A DNA stretch of 64,000 nt from Desulfoferrobacter suflitae (GCF_022603395.1 NZ_JAIBKA010000012.1:1-64000); one strand, 5' to 3'. Shown: positions 33,873-43,190, counted from the first letter of the stretch. Program-made: numbers and translations. The notes: a model not told the origin generated them from the letters alone.

Positions 33873-35665
33873 TGAAATCTTTTCTGAACAAAGCGTCACG
33901 ATATTTATTCTTCACAGGTAAAGGCGGCGTGGGCAAAACTTCCATGGCCTGCGCCACTGCTCTGGGCCTTGCACAGCGAGGCAAACGGGTTCTGCTGATC
34001 AGCACGGACCCCGCCTCGAACCTGGATGAAGTCCTGGAGACATTGTTGTCTTCCAGCCCCACTGCCGTGCAAAACGTTCCAGGTCTGTTCGCCCTGAACA
34101 TCGACCCCATTGATGCGGCCGCCGAATACCGCGAGCGCATGGTTGGGCCGTATCGCGGTGTATTGCCCGACGCGGCTGTCACCCAGATGGAAGAGCAGCT
34201 TTCCGGGGCATGCACGGTTGAGATCGCCGGGTTCAACGAGTTTTCCAAGCTGCTTGGCGATGACTCCGCCATGCGGGACTATGATCAGATCGTATTGGAC
34301 ACCGCCCCTACCGGGCATACCCTGCGCCTGTTGAATCTGCCTTCGGCCTGGAATGATTTTATCGCCTCCAACCAGACCGGCAGCTCTTGCCTTGGGCCGA
34401 TTGCCGGGTTGAAGGAACAGAAACTTATGTTCGAGCAGGTGGTCGCTGCCTTGAAAGATCCGTCCAGGACCTTGCTGGTTCTGGTTTCCCGAGCTGAAGC
34501 CATGTCATTTTATGAGGCGCATCGTGCCAGCAATGAACTGGGCGAGCTGGGCCTGATGAATCAACACCTGATTATCAATGGGGTGTTCACCCCTGTCTCC
34601 GACGACCCGATTGCTGCAGCCTTTGCCGAAAAGTCAGCCATGGCCATAGCCTCCATGCCCGAAGAACTGAAGCATCTGCCGACAACCCGGGTGCCATTTC
34701 GTCCTGCGGGGGTCATGGGTGTGGCGGCATTGCAAAGCGTGTACCAGGCTCAACCCGATGATCCGGCCCCGGAAAGAGTTGCTCATCTGCAGTCCGAGGC
34801 GGACGCCGTGTTGCGCAGAATCTCGGGCTGGCCGGACTTTCTGGGGGACTTGGAAGAACAAGGCACAGGGGTCATTATGACCATGGGCAAAGGGGGTGTC
34901 GGCAAAACCACCATGGCCGCCGCGATCGCCGCCGAACTGGCGCAACGGGGTCATGCGGTTGTGTTGTCAACCACCGACCCGGCGGCCCATGTCGCGCAAG
35001 CCATCGGAAAAGATCTGCCGAATCTTACCGTTGAGCGGATCGATCCGAAAGTGGAAACCGACCGTTATGTGGCAACCGTGCTGGAAAAGAATCGGAGCAA
35101 GCTTTCCGCCGATGACATGGCCCTCCTGGAAGAGGAGATGCGTTCGCCCTGCATTGAAGAGATTGCCGTATTTCAGGCTTTTGCCCACACGGTTGCCAAA
35201 GGCGAGAAGGGTTTTGTGGTCCTCGACACCGCCCCCACTGGACATACCCTCCTGCTGCTGGATGCGACCCAATCTTATCACCGGGAGGTGGCCAAATCGG
35301 TCGATGAGCTGCCTGAAGCAGTCAAAACCCTTTTACCGCGAGTCCGAGACCCGAAATTCACCAAGGTCCTGATTGTGGCTTTGCCCGAAGCCACGCCGAC
35401 GCACGAGGCGTCAGCCTTGCAGGAGGATTTGCGCCGGGCCGGAATCGAACCCTACGGCTGGATCGTTAACCGCTGTTTTGCCTTCTCCGGCACCGGGGAT
35501 CCGGCGCTTTGCGCCAAGGGCGTGGATGAGCTTTACTACCTGAACGAAATCCTCGATCGCCATGCTCAAAGAGTGGTCGTTTCTCCGTGGGTTCCCCAAG
35601 AACTGAACGGGGCGGAGAATCTGAGGCATTTGCACACTACGGTGGAGGAGGGAGAAGCGGCATGA
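33872..35665 (+). CDS. arsA: ArsA arsenite-stimulated ATPase
   Basis: A 597-residue ATPase with two homologous halves, each with a deviant P-loop: FTGKGGVGKTS near residue 14 and MGKGGVGKTT near 340. Each half has the DTAPTGHTL signature. Metal-site Cys are in LSGACTVEI, GSSCLGPI and RSPCIEEIAVFQ, matching the three Cys of E. coli ArsA. It energises or accepts arsenite for the ACR3 exporter. The start is ATG 33872, 8 bases after GGAGGA; an ATG at 33863 lies inside the ribosome binding site. Confidence 0.95.
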   Translation: MKSFLNKASRYLFFTGKGGVGKTSMACATALGLAQRGKRVLLISTDPASNLDEVLETLLSSSPTAVQNVPGLFALNIDPIDAAAEYRERMVGPYRGVLPDAAVTQMEEQLSGACTVEIAGFNEFSKLLGDDSAMRDYDQIVLDTAPTGHTLRLLNLPSAWNDFIASNQTGSSCLGPIAGLKEQKLMFEQVVAALKDPSRTLLVLVSRAEAMSFYEAHRASNELGELGLMNQHLIINGVFTPVSDDPIAAAFAEKSAMAIASMPEELKHLPTTRVPFRPAGVMGVAALQSVYQAQPDDPAPERVAHLQSEADAVLRRISGWPDFLGDLEEQGTGVIMTMGKGGVGKTTMAAAIAAELAQRGHAVVLSTTDPAAHVAQAIGKDLPNLTVERIDPKVETDRYVATVLEKNRSKLSADDMALLEEEMRSPCIEEIAVFQAFAHTVAKGEKGFVVLDTAPTGHTLLLLDATQSYHREVAKSVDELPEAVKTLLPRVRDPKFTKVLIVALPEATPTHEASALQEDLRRAGIEPYGWIVNRCFAFSGTGDPALCAKGVDELYYLNEILDRHAQRVVVSPWVPQELNGAENLRHLHTTVEEGEAA

Positions 35666-35871
35666 TACGACCAAAGATAGAGAAAACGGACAATTCGGAT
35701 TCTCAAGCGATCCCCACCTCTGTGCCGCAAAGTAATGATAATTTTCCTCTCCTTTGCGGTCCCGGGTGTGCTTGTGGCAAGGCGACCAAAACCAGCAAAT
35801 TGAAAATCGTGATCATGCTGGTCGTCCTGGCGGCGGTTGCGATCGCTTTGATTTACAGAAGAACAATATGA
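35662..35871 (+). CDS. small Cys-rich membrane protein closing the ars operon
   Basis: A 69-residue protein whose ATG overlaps the arsA stop by four bases. It has a polar N-terminus, a central Cys/Gly motif CGPGCACGK and a C-terminal membrane helix (LKIVIMLVVLAAVAIALIY). The overlap and the three closely spaced Cys suggest a metalloid-binding or thiol membrane peptide co-translated with ArsA. I do not recognise a named family. Confidence 0.7.
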   Translation: MIRPKIEKTDNSDSQAIPTSVPQSNDNFPLLCGPGCACGKATKTSKLKIVIMLVVLAAVAIALIYRRTI

Positions 35872-35989
35872 CTGCAATTGAAGATTTTTCCCTCTCCTTC
35901 TTTGCAAGAGGGAGGGGGAAAATTTACCGAAAACACTGACGAATCAAAGGCGGCAGTGACCATTTTCCGAAGCAAGGAGATTAGATACA

Positions 35990-36097
35990 ATGAAACGAAG
36001 CAAGACGCAAGGAATCAGCTTCTTTGACATTGCTGACGCACGACTTACAAGCGCAAGTTCCGAGCGTTGGTTTGCGGGGAAATCCAAGCCTGTCTGA
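35990..36097 (+). CDS. short ORF, possibly the stump of a truncated gene
   Basis: ATG 35990 lies 10 bases after AAGGAG and opens a 35-codon frame (MKRSKTQGISFFDIADARL ... GKSKPV) ended by TGA. It lies just upstream of the insertion element at 36165. The good ribosome binding site and protein-like start suggest the first gene after the ars operon lost its body, but the peptide could also be non-functional. After the TGA the frame reads AECGCWP and stops again; no SECIS-like hairpin was seen. Confidence 0.35.
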   Translation: MKRSKTQGISFFDIADARLTSASSERWFAGKSKPV

Positions 36098-36234
36098 GCA
36101 GAGTGCGGGTGCTGGCCGTGAAAAAAATCAAGATTCGCACGCGGCCAGGACCTTAGATTTCCGACTTTGTCTTCAAGTGGACATAGTTTGTCCCTCTTTC
36201 TCCCTGAGCGAGAGGGTTTCAGCCTTGATCTGCG

Positions 36235-37761
36235 CTACATTAACCGAAGCTGTAACGGTGCGGCGAGGCGCTCCTTGATCCACGCATGGTCAAGCCAGGG
36301 GCCGGCTAGGGTTTGGCGAACGAAGGAGATCAGTCCTCTAATTCCTGTGTCTTTGATGATTTTCCTGAGCTTTTCCGAGTATTGGGCCATGATGTTGAAC
36401 ATATGACCCAGCTGCATCAAGTAATGATACCCCTTCATGGCATTCCAGTCGTAGGCAAAACAGTGTTCGTACTGGTAGCCGTGATGTTTTTCCACCAGAA
36501 AACCTGTCTCTATGGTCCATCGGGAGCGTGCGCCCAAATTGCAGCGTTCATGCAGGTTCCACCGGTCCAGAGGCTCGCTGGATATCCAAAGATGCCGACT
36601 GCTTCTTGAGACCTCCCGCGTGCCCCCTTTTTCGATTTCCCGCCAGGTCTCCAGGCATTCGACCACGTGGACGGTCTCGGTCTTCTTTTCGTTCGGACCA
36701 AAGCAGTGCTCTATATGGTTGGCCCATCTGAAATTCTGCCTTCTGTTACCCCATGTGCGCGTATACCGATTGTTGGGCTCGAGCGCGCTTATGGCTTCAA
36801 ACTCTCCCTGCACGGTCGGTAAGCTCTTATCCTGCAAAACGATCATGTATCCCCATTTGTATTTACGGCACAGCTCCATCACAGGACCCTTGGCGTACAG
36901 GCCATCCAGAAACACCATGATCCGCAGAGCAGGAAATGCCTCCTTGAGGCGCGCAGCCAACCGATAAAACGCTTTGAGCTCACAATCCTGTTTGCTCTTG
37001 CTGGAGTCACCTGCCGTATAACTCAGAAACTCGCTCATCAAAGGAATGCTCATCCCGTTACGGAATGCCAGGCTGGCCTGCAAAACGTAAACATAATACT
37101 GCGTGTGCGGGGTCTCGCCCTTATCAAAAGTTCGCTGCAAACACTCTTCTTCCCAGAGCCAATCGCGACTCAATTTCTGGGTACCATCCACTGCAATAGG
37201 ATAACTGTTCTCTATCAAGTACCGGCGAAACTTCTTCTTTCTGATCCATTGCCGGATCAAATCTATATGCGTGCTCTCGATCTGTTCTATGTCAATGTGC
37301 CATAAGAGCCGTTTCAGGGTGTCATGATGGGGCACATCCTCAAGTTCCGGAAAAACCCTTTTCAAATTCTCCCAAAACATCGGGCGGCTCATTTCCCTGG
37401 TGGCCTCCCGAGAGGAGCTCATCTGCAGTACAAATACCAATATCCCGTAGATTAGAAGCACTGTATGCTTGTGCTTGGTCTTTTTGGCATTTCTCGGGTC
37501 CGGAATTTTCGACAATCGCCTCAGCAGCACCGGTAACTTCGCTCGAAACACCTTCAATTGCTCCCAGATCGCCTCGTTGCGAACAACACGCTCCTCTTCC
37601 ACGTCCTTGTATGCGCACTTGCGATTGGAGATCGTTGCATGCGATGAGCCGTTCAATCCTTTTCTTTGCAGCTCCTCGCGTAACGCCTTCTGAGCCTTCT
37701 TTCTCTCCTTCCTTTGCGCTTTGATTTGTTCCCGATCAGGACGTCGGCTGGCCTTGCTCAT
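36235..37761 (-). CDS. DDE transposase (IS4-superfamily-like)
   Basis: A 508-residue transposase. Conserved blocks include DPRNAKKTKHKHTVLLIYGILVF, a first catalytic-type segment YPIAVDGTQKLSRDW, a second RIMVFLDGLYAKGPV and a late Glu in RWTIETGFLVEKHHGYQYEH, giving a DDE arrangement, with a basic N-terminus (SKASRRPDREQIKAQRKERKK). Its ATG at 37761 overlaps the stop of the DUF4338 gene. It appears intact. Confidence 0.85.
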   Translation of the reverse strand: MSKASRRPDREQIKAQRKERKKAQKALREELQRKGLNGSSHATISNRKCAYKDVEEERVVRNEAIWEQLKVFRAKLPVLLRRLSKIPDPRNAKKTKHKHTVLLIYGILVFVLQMSSSREATREMSRPMFWENLKRVFPELEDVPHHDTLKRLLWHIDIEQIESTHIDLIRQWIRKKKFRRYLIENSYPIAVDGTQKLSRDWLWEEECLQRTFDKGETPHTQYYVYVLQASLAFRNGMSIPLMSEFLSYTAGDSSKSKQDCELKAFYRLAARLKEAFPALRIMVFLDGLYAKGPVMELCRKYKWGYMIVLQDKSLPTVQGEFEAISALEPNNRYTRTWGNRRQNFRWANHIEHCFGPNEKKTETVHVVECLETWREIEKGGTREVSRSSRHLWISSEPLDRWNLHERCNLGARSRWTIETGFLVEKHHGYQYEHCFAYDWNAMKGYHYLMQLGHMFNIMAQYSEKLRKIIKDTGIRGLISFVRQTLAGPWLDHAWIKERLAAPLQLRLM

Positions 37762-38636
37762 GCCGCTGTCCTGTCCGGCAATGAACAAAGCACTCCACGG
37801 AAGTCCTCGCAAAGCGGCAATACGAAAATCTTTTTGGGCCTCGTCGTGTAGCACTTGCCCTTGCGAACCAGCCCATCTCCCGTCGTCATCCCCAGATAGC
37901 GCCAGTTGGCCGCCCGGTAACAGGTCCCCTCATAGAAGCGAGGATCAACGAAAGTCTCCAGCAATACCGGCCGGTAATTCCACTGCTCCTGCCAATCTTT
38001 CTCAATACGCCTTGCCGCTTGCCCCAGTACATGGCTGGCCAGGTTTTTCACCCGCACCCAGGGAAAGATCACAAAACGAGTATTGTTCACTACCCAGCCC
38101 AAACGGTGCAATCGCTCGGTTGTACTCCAACCAATCCACCGATCCCGCTCCCGCAATGCCTTCGCTGCTCCCGAGAATAACAAACAGCCCAACTTCCCTG
38201 CTTCACTCTCCACAAAATAGCGCAGGTAACAACCAAAGGACTTCTTGTAACCCAAATAGTGATAGCGACTTACAAATTCATTCCACAGACCTGCAGCCTG
38301 CCGATCCCTCACCAACTCCAATCGGACCCCGCCGATCCGCCCGACTTCACCTTTTATGGGCGGCTGTGGATTGCTCCTCCGACTCCGCCTTGGCTCTTCC
38401 AATTGCCCGGGCACGGACGTTCGCTTGGCGGGCAGCTCTAAATCTCCCCGTGCCTCCAACTTCTGCAGTAACTTAAGGCACGCATCCAACTTGGGACTTC
38501 CCGAGGCACTATACCATTCCAAGTGCTCACAGATCGTAAGCGCCAGCTCCTTGCGGCTCAGTTGCCCGCATGCCTCTACCGTATCGCAGATCCCCTCCAT
38601 TTCCTCACGGCTGATTCGCCGACCGCACTGGATCAC
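37758..38636 (-). CDS. DUF4338 (DruA-like) protein of the insertion element
   Basis: A 292-residue protein of the DUF4338 family: RLELVRDRQAAGLWNEFVSRYHYLGYKKSFGC, LGCLLFSGAAKALRERDRWIGW, NNTRFVIFPWVRVKNLASHVLG and TFVDPRFYEGTCYRAANWRYLG. The same domain occurs as DruA in a phage-defence system, but next to a transposase it is best seen as an accessory of the element. The start is a GTG at 38636 after AAAGGAGG. Confidence 0.85.
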   Translation of the reverse strand: MIQCGRRISREEMEGICDTVEACGQLSRKELALTICEHLEWYSASGSPKLDACLKLLQKLEARGDLELPAKRTSVPGQLEEPRRSRRSNPQPPIKGEVGRIGGVRLELVRDRQAAGLWNEFVSRYHYLGYKKSFGCYLRYFVESEAGKLGCLLFSGAAKALRERDRWIGWSTTERLHRLGWVVNNTRFVIFPWVRVKNLASHVLGQAARRIEKDWQEQWNYRPVLLETFVDPRFYEGTCYRAANWRYLGMTTGDGLVRKGKCYTTRPKKIFVLPLCEDFRGVLCSLPDRTAA

Positions 38637-38796
38637 CGCTTCTCCTCCTTTACAGTGTAGTTTCGGGATTCTTCGTCAGCTCACACTGACTCTCCACTAC
38701 ACTATCAAAGAAGCCGAAGGCTGTCTACTCCTATTTTGCGACAAAATTTATTTGCCTCTCCCAGTGGGACCTTGTTGCACGCAGATTTGTTCGCTT

Positions 38797-40317
38797 ATGC
38801 GTCAGCACTGCTTCTTTGAGCGGAACCTGACGCTGTGGGTCATTCTGTGCATGGTCGCGGGGGTTTTGATCGGAAAATTTCTCCCCGCCATCCCGGTGGA
38901 GTTGGCCAAATTTGAATACGCGAAAGTTTCCATCCCCATTGCGGTTTTGATCTGGCTCATGATCTATCCCATGATGATGAAGGTTGATTTTGCCAGCATT
39001 AAGAATGTCCGTAAAAACCCGACAGGACTTTATGTCACCTGGGTCGTTAACTGGCTGATTAAACCCTTTACCATGTTCGGTATCGCCTCGTTTTTTTTCT
39101 ATGTGGTATTTAAATCACTGATTCCGCCTGAATTGGCGAAAGATTATCTTGCCGGCGCCGTTCTTTTGGGGGCCGCGCCATGCACCGCCATGGTCTTTGT
39201 CTGGAGTCATTTAACCAGGGGAAATCCTGCCTACACGGTGGTGCAGGTGGCAACCAATGACCTGATTATCCTCATTGCCTTTACGCCGATAGTGGCGTTG
39301 TTGCTGGGTGTGGGCGGTGTCAGCATTCCCTGGAACACATTGCTTTTATCGGTTTTCCTTTTTGTGGTTATTCCGCTGGCCGGCGGCATATTGACCCGGA
39401 ACCTGGTGATTAAAAATAGAGGGGAGGAATATTTCAACAAATCCTTTATCCCCAAATTCAATAACATCACCATCGGCGGATTGTTATTGACGCTCGTCCT
39501 TATTTTTTCATTCCAGGGTGATATTATTCTCGGGAACCCCTTGCATATCGTTCTGATTGCAGTCCCCCTGGTTATTCAAACATTTCTTATTTTCTTTATT
39601 GCCTATCTGACCTCTAAAAAACTTAAATTATCGCATGACGTTGCTGCGCCTGCGGGGATGATCGGCGCTTCCAATTTTTTCGAACTGTCGGTTGCCGTTG
39701 CCATCACTTTGTTCGGAGCCTCTTCGCCTGCGGTCTTGGCAACCATTGTCGGGGTTTTGGTCGAAGTTCCGGTCATGCTCGCTCTGGTGAAAATCGCCAA
39801 CCGCACGACCTCATGGTTTCCTGATCAAGAAAGCGTCAAGAGGCAAAGGGAAGTCAGGCAAGTTGCTGAATGCGAGCCGGTGGCCCGGAGCGGCTTCGGC
39901 GATCATGTTCTGTTCGCCACCGATTTCTCGGAGATGGCCGATAACGCATTCACCTGTATCGAACAACTGGCGGCCCACGGCGCGCGGAAGGTCACCCTGG
40001 TTCACGTCCAGGATAAAACCAAGCTGGAGCAACACCTCATGGGACGGCTGGAAGAATTCAACGATCAGGATCGGAACCGTCTCGAAAACCTGAGAGAGGC
40101 CCTTCTCAAGAAAGGCGCCTCTCAGGTCAAGACCGAAGTCTGCTACGGCGTGCCCTTCCAGGAGATCACCCGCCTGATCCGGGAGCGCAACGTGCAGCTT
40201 GTGGTCATGGGGATGCAGGGTCGGGGCTTCGCCGGAGAGTTTTTTTTGGGCAGTGTCGCTCAGAATGTAGCGCGCCATTCGATAGCGCCGGTATTGCTGG
40301 TTCCGGGCAGTCGATAA
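38797..40317 (+). CDS. ACR3 arsenite permease fused to a universal stress domain
   Basis: A 506-residue protein. Residues 1-345 are a full ACR3 (ERNLTLWVILCMVAGVLIG, catalytic Cys in GAAPCTAMVFVWSHLTRGN, Glu in GASNFFELSVAVAITLFG). After a linker, residues about 365-506 are one USP domain (HVLFATDFSEMADNAF ... VVMGMQGRGFAGEFFLGSVAQNVARHS). The USP part is closely similar to the second half of the usp gene at 40580. The ATG at 38797 is used because the upstream open frame lies in the insertion element; this start is 50 bp from the element end, so the native promoter may be lost. Confidence 0.85.
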   Translation: MRQHCFFERNLTLWVILCMVAGVLIGKFLPAIPVELAKFEYAKVSIPIAVLIWLMIYPMMMKVDFASIKNVRKNPTGLYVTWVVNWLIKPFTMFGIASFFFYVVFKSLIPPELAKDYLAGAVLLGAAPCTAMVFVWSHLTRGNPAYTVVQVATNDLIILIAFTPIVALLLGVGGVSIPWNTLLLSVFLFVVIPLAGGILTRNLVIKNRGEEYFNKSFIPKFNNITIGGLLLTLVLIFSFQGDIILGNPLHIVLIAVPLVIQTFLIFFIAYLTSKKLKLSHDVAAPAGMIGASNFFELSVAVAITLFGASSPAVLATIVGVLVEVPVMLALVKIANRTTSWFPDQESVKRQREVRQVAECEPVARSGFGDHVLFATDFSEMADNAFTCIEQLAAHGARKVTLVHVQDKTKLEQHLMGRLEEFNDQDRNRLENLREALLKKGASQVKTEVCYGVPFQEITRLIRERNVQLVVMGMQGRGFAGEFFLGSVAQNVARHSIAPVLLVPGSR

Positions 40318-40497
40318 AGGGGCAGCGGGGAACCCCAGGAGCTTTAAGGTGATTTCCAGCAAAGAATACCCCGCAGAGCTGGACGACTCTCACAAACTTG
40401 AGGCTTTACTCCTGGCTGATGGGTATCATCCCTGCGGGCCTTGGCGTCGCGGATTTCGCAACCAGAATCGAATGTAAACCCGGACGGATTCAATACC

Positions 40498-40579
40498 ATG
40501 CTTGTTCTGGTCAAAACCGCCAACCGAACAACGTCCGGCTTTGTTGATCAACAAAATATAAAAACGAAAGGAAAACAAT
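40498..40579 (+). pseudogene. leftover C-terminal tail of an ACR3 gene
   Basis: The 82 bp directly before the usp gene read MLVLVKTANRTTSGFVDQQN in frame, almost the same as the ACR3 C-terminus encoded upstream (ALVKIANRTTSWFPDQES). This shows that an acr3 gene originally stood immediately before usp, as at 29296-31425, and that a recombination moved the boundary. Confidence 0.75.
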
Positions 40580-41455
40580 ATGTTTGATCGTTTTATTGTA
40601 GCAACAGATCTTTCCCCTGCGTCCTTTGCCGTAGTGGGTTGCCTTGGTGGATTGAAAGCCTACGGTGCGGCCCAATGCCTGCTTCTCCAATGCTTGAGTT
40701 TTAGTGATGCGGCTTCGACGGCCTTGTCTTACAACACCGAGCCGCTCAAGGAGATGCTTGAGCAACAAGAAGATATTTTGGCAAAATATGGACTTACGGT
40801 TGAAACCAGAACTGTTGTGGGAATTCCCAAGCAGGAGATTATCCGGATCGCGGCCGAGGAAAATTACTCCCTGATTGTAGTCGGAGCGCAAGGTCGCTCC
40901 CTGGTCAAGGAGAAGCTTTTGGGCGGAGTCGCCTATGGTGTCATTACCAAATCGGTGAAGCCGGTGCTGGTGGTGCCGGTCGAAAAGAAACAGGGGGAAG
41001 ACAATGCATGCGCGCCGGTATCCCGTTGCAGCTTCAGTGACCACGTTCTGTTTGCCACTGATTTCTCGCTGATGGCCGATAATGCTTTCACCTATGTCGA
41101 GAAGTTGGTGGCTTACGGCGCGCGGAAGGTCACACTGGTTCATGTCCAGGACAAGACCAAGCTGGAAAAACACCTTAAGGCGCGGCTGGAGGAATTCAAT
41201 CAACAGGACCTGGGCCGCCTCGAGAACCTGAAGCAGTCCCTCCTGAAGAAAGGCGCCCCTCAGATCGATATCGAACTCTGCTATGGCGTGCCCTTCCAGG
41301 AGATTGCCCGCCTGATCCTGGAGCGTAATGCGCAACTGGTGGTCATGGGAACCCAGGGACGCGGCTTCATCGGGGAGTTCTTTTTGGGCAGCGTCAGTCA
41401 CAATGTAGCACGCCATTCGGTCGCCCCGGTATTGTTGATTCCGGGCCTTCGATAG
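40580..41455 (+). CDS. tandem universal stress protein
   Basis: A 291-residue protein with two Usp repeats: FIVATDLSPASFAVV with LIVVGAQGRSLVKEKLLGGVAYGV in the first and HVLFATDFSLMADNAF with LVVMGTQGRGFIGEFFLGSVSHNVARHS in the second. It is the paralogue of the usp gene at 30553 and the source-like partner of the USP domain fused to ACR3. The start is ATG 40580 after AAAGGAAAAC. Confidence 0.9.
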   Translation: MFDRFIVATDLSPASFAVVGCLGGLKAYGAAQCLLLQCLSFSDAASTALSYNTEPLKEMLEQQEDILAKYGLTVETRTVVGIPKQEIIRIAAEENYSLIVVGAQGRSLVKEKLLGGVAYGVITKSVKPVLVVPVEKKQGEDNACAPVSRCSFSDHVLFATDFSLMADNAFTYVEKLVAYGARKVTLVHVQDKTKLEKHLKARLEEFNQQDLGRLENLKQSLLKKGAPQIDIELCYGVPFQEIARLILERNAQLVVMGTQGRGFIGEFFLGSVSHNVARHSVAPVLLIPGLR

Positions 41456-41691
41456 AGATAACGGGAGAATCCCCAGGAGTTTCAATGGTGTGCCTCATTG
41501 CCCGGCAGTTTAGACATTCAGCGTGCATTTCAAAGCAGGATTCTTGGTGAGATGCGAAGCGCTGCAACATGATATTTGTGACGGAACATTGTTTTGGAGC
41601 AACGCTTGACCATGATGCGGGAAAAGTATGTCCCATCTGGGATAGTGTTGCCATGTTTTTTCCCTTCAATTTTTGGAAAGGTAACCCGATC

Positions 41692-41883
41692 ATGAACACG
41701 AAAGCAATCAAGCGGCTAGCCAAGCAACACGGTATTGATACACTTCGGAAAGCAAATCCTGAACTGATTCAAGCAATCCAGCGAGCAGAGGGTAATTTTG
41801 ACTGTTTCGGGTCTGCTCATGGGTATTGCGATCAATTGGAATGCCTATTCAGGAACATGTGTTTGAGCAAATCTGGTAAGTAG
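41692..41883 (+). CDS. small Cys-containing protein, unrecognised
   Basis: A 63-residue protein from ATG 41692 after GGAAAGG: TKAIKRLAKQHGIDTLRKANPELIQAIQRAEGNFDCFGSAHGYCDQLECLFRNMC. A short helical N-terminus is followed by four Cys in a C-x6-C-x4-C-x6-C pattern that could bind a metal. The translation looks genuinely protein-like. No function assigned; an uncharacterised gene follows after 28 bp. Confidence 0.65.
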   Translation: MNTKAIKRLAKQHGIDTLRKANPELIQAIQRAEGNFDCFGSAHGYCDQLECLFRNMCLSKSGK

Positions 41884-41911
41884 TCATTCCGCGAGAATAA
41901 ACGGAGAGAAA

Positions 41912-43159
41912 ATGTATCTTGCCGCCATGACCCATCGCGACGAGCTCTTCGACCTGGCCCTGCGCTGGCTGAACGATGACCTTGCCCCGACCGACGGCCG
42001 AGCGATCACCCGGATATTTCTATACGAAAGCGCCGTCTCGGCGGTCGTTGTCAATCGGGTGATCGCTTTTCTGAGCCGGCTGTTCAAAGGGCCGTTGCGG
42101 CTGGAAAGAATCCGGCAAAAACAGGCGTTGCGCCGGCGGTTGATTCAGTATCTGCCCCGACCTGGGGAGCGGAGCCGGCAACTGATTCACCAGTTTGAAA
42201 AGGACCCGGAGTATTTTTTCCCCCGCCTGCCCATCGACGCTTTGCTGGTCACTTCAGTGGATTCGCAACTGGCGGCCATCGGCCGAATCAAGCGGCTTTC
42301 CCGTATGGCCGAAAAGGTATCCTTCCGGCTGGTGGAAACCCTTTTCCGCGAAATCCAGGCTGAGGCCCGGCGCATTGCCGACAGAAGGGCCGCTGCCACC
42401 GGGTTGCTGCTGACCGATTTGGTCAGTTCCGAAAAAGAGATGCAAGACGATTTTACCGCGGCCGAAGCGGTGGTGGTCGGCCGTTTTCGCAGCCAGAACG
42501 TGCTAATTTCCCGCGCAGCATTGACCATCAATGATCTGCTCGGCTTCAAAATTATCGGCGCACCGGAGTTGCTCGAACAGGTACCGGCGTTGTTGGATCA
42601 AGCGGCCGGGATCACCGTTTTGGAAAGCGAGAAACACACCGGCGCTTACAATGCCGTAAACATGCTGGTGGAAATCGAACTGCCGGCTCCGGGTGAACTG
42701 GCCGCGCACCTGGAGCAATTTGATTGGTCCATCGCCCGGCAGCGCGGGCTGGATCCAGCAGCGGCAAAACAGGGATTCATGGATTATCTGGCCCAGGGCG
42801 CCGACGCGGTGCGCATGGAAATCATTCTAAGCACCTATAATGAGCTCATGGAATCCGAATTCGGTCGTTCGCTGCACGAGCTTCGAATTCTGCGGCTGCG
42901 GCACCGGCAGACGTATTGCGGGCCTCTCAAACAAAACGCCGGGTATCTGATTGAATATCTGCTCGCATTGGCATCCTCACCGACGGTCTCTATTTCGGAA
43001 ATACCCATCAAAATGTATGGACGGTATCTCCCCGAAGCCATCGCAACCTTGAAATGCGCACTGCACGGCAATGATATCGATGGCGGCCTACTCAGCACAT
43101 TCTGCCTGCAACAAGACTGTCTGGGGCAATTCTGTTCGCCTGGAAGCGTGTTGCGCTGA
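41912..43159 (+). CDS. 415-residue protein of unknown function
   Basis: A cytoplasmic-looking, mostly helical protein from ATG 41912 (after GGAGAGAAA). The middle (about 200-270: AALTINDLLGFKIIGAPELL ... GAYNAVNMLVEIELP) is faintly reminiscent of RelA/SpoT-type nucleotidyltransferase folds, but catalytic residues cannot be confirmed. The C-terminus has three Cys (TFCLQQDCLGQFCSPG). It is flanked by the small Cys protein and a DUF169 remnant. Function unknown. Confidence 0.7.
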   Translation: MYLAAMTHRDELFDLALRWLNDDLAPTDGRAITRIFLYESAVSAVVVNRVIAFLSRLFKGPLRLERIRQKQALRRRLIQYLPRPGERSRQLIHQFEKDPEYFFPRLPIDALLVTSVDSQLAAIGRIKRLSRMAEKVSFRLVETLFREIQAEARRIADRRAAATGLLLTDLVSSEKEMQDDFTAAEAVVVGRFRSQNVLISRAALTINDLLGFKIIGAPELLEQVPALLDQAAGITVLESEKHTGAYNAVNMLVEIELPAPGELAAHLEQFDWSIARQRGLDPAAAKQGFMDYLAQGADAVRMEIILSTYNELMESEFGRSLHELRILRLRHRQTYCGPLKQNAGYLIEYLLALASSPTVSISEIPIKMYGRYLPEAIATLKCALHGNDIDGGLLSTFCLQQDCLGQFCSPGSVLR

Positions 43160-43190
43160 CCGGCACAAAAGATCTTTGGGAGGAAGAGGT

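Larger units (their letters stand above)
36165..38746 (-). mobile_element. insertion element with DUF4338 and transposase genes
   Basis: A roughly 2.6-kb element holding two translationally coupled minus-strand genes. Likely termini are TTTGTCttCAA near 36166 and its imperfect inverse in TTTTGCGACAAAA near 38734-38746; a target duplication was not identified. It lies between the end of the ars operon at 35871 and the ACR3-USP gene at 38797, so it has probably separated formerly adjacent arsenic genes. Boundaries are approximate. Confidence 0.65.

Noticed and set aside
36095-36121. TGA followed by AECGCWP after the short ORF at 35990 as a tiny selenoprotein
   Set aside because: No hairpin at the required distance and no recognised family; the sequence borders an insertion element.
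37758-38636. DUF4338 gene as a Druantia phage-defence component
   Set aside because: It is coupled to a transposase and no other Druantia genes are present, so an insertion-element role is more likely.
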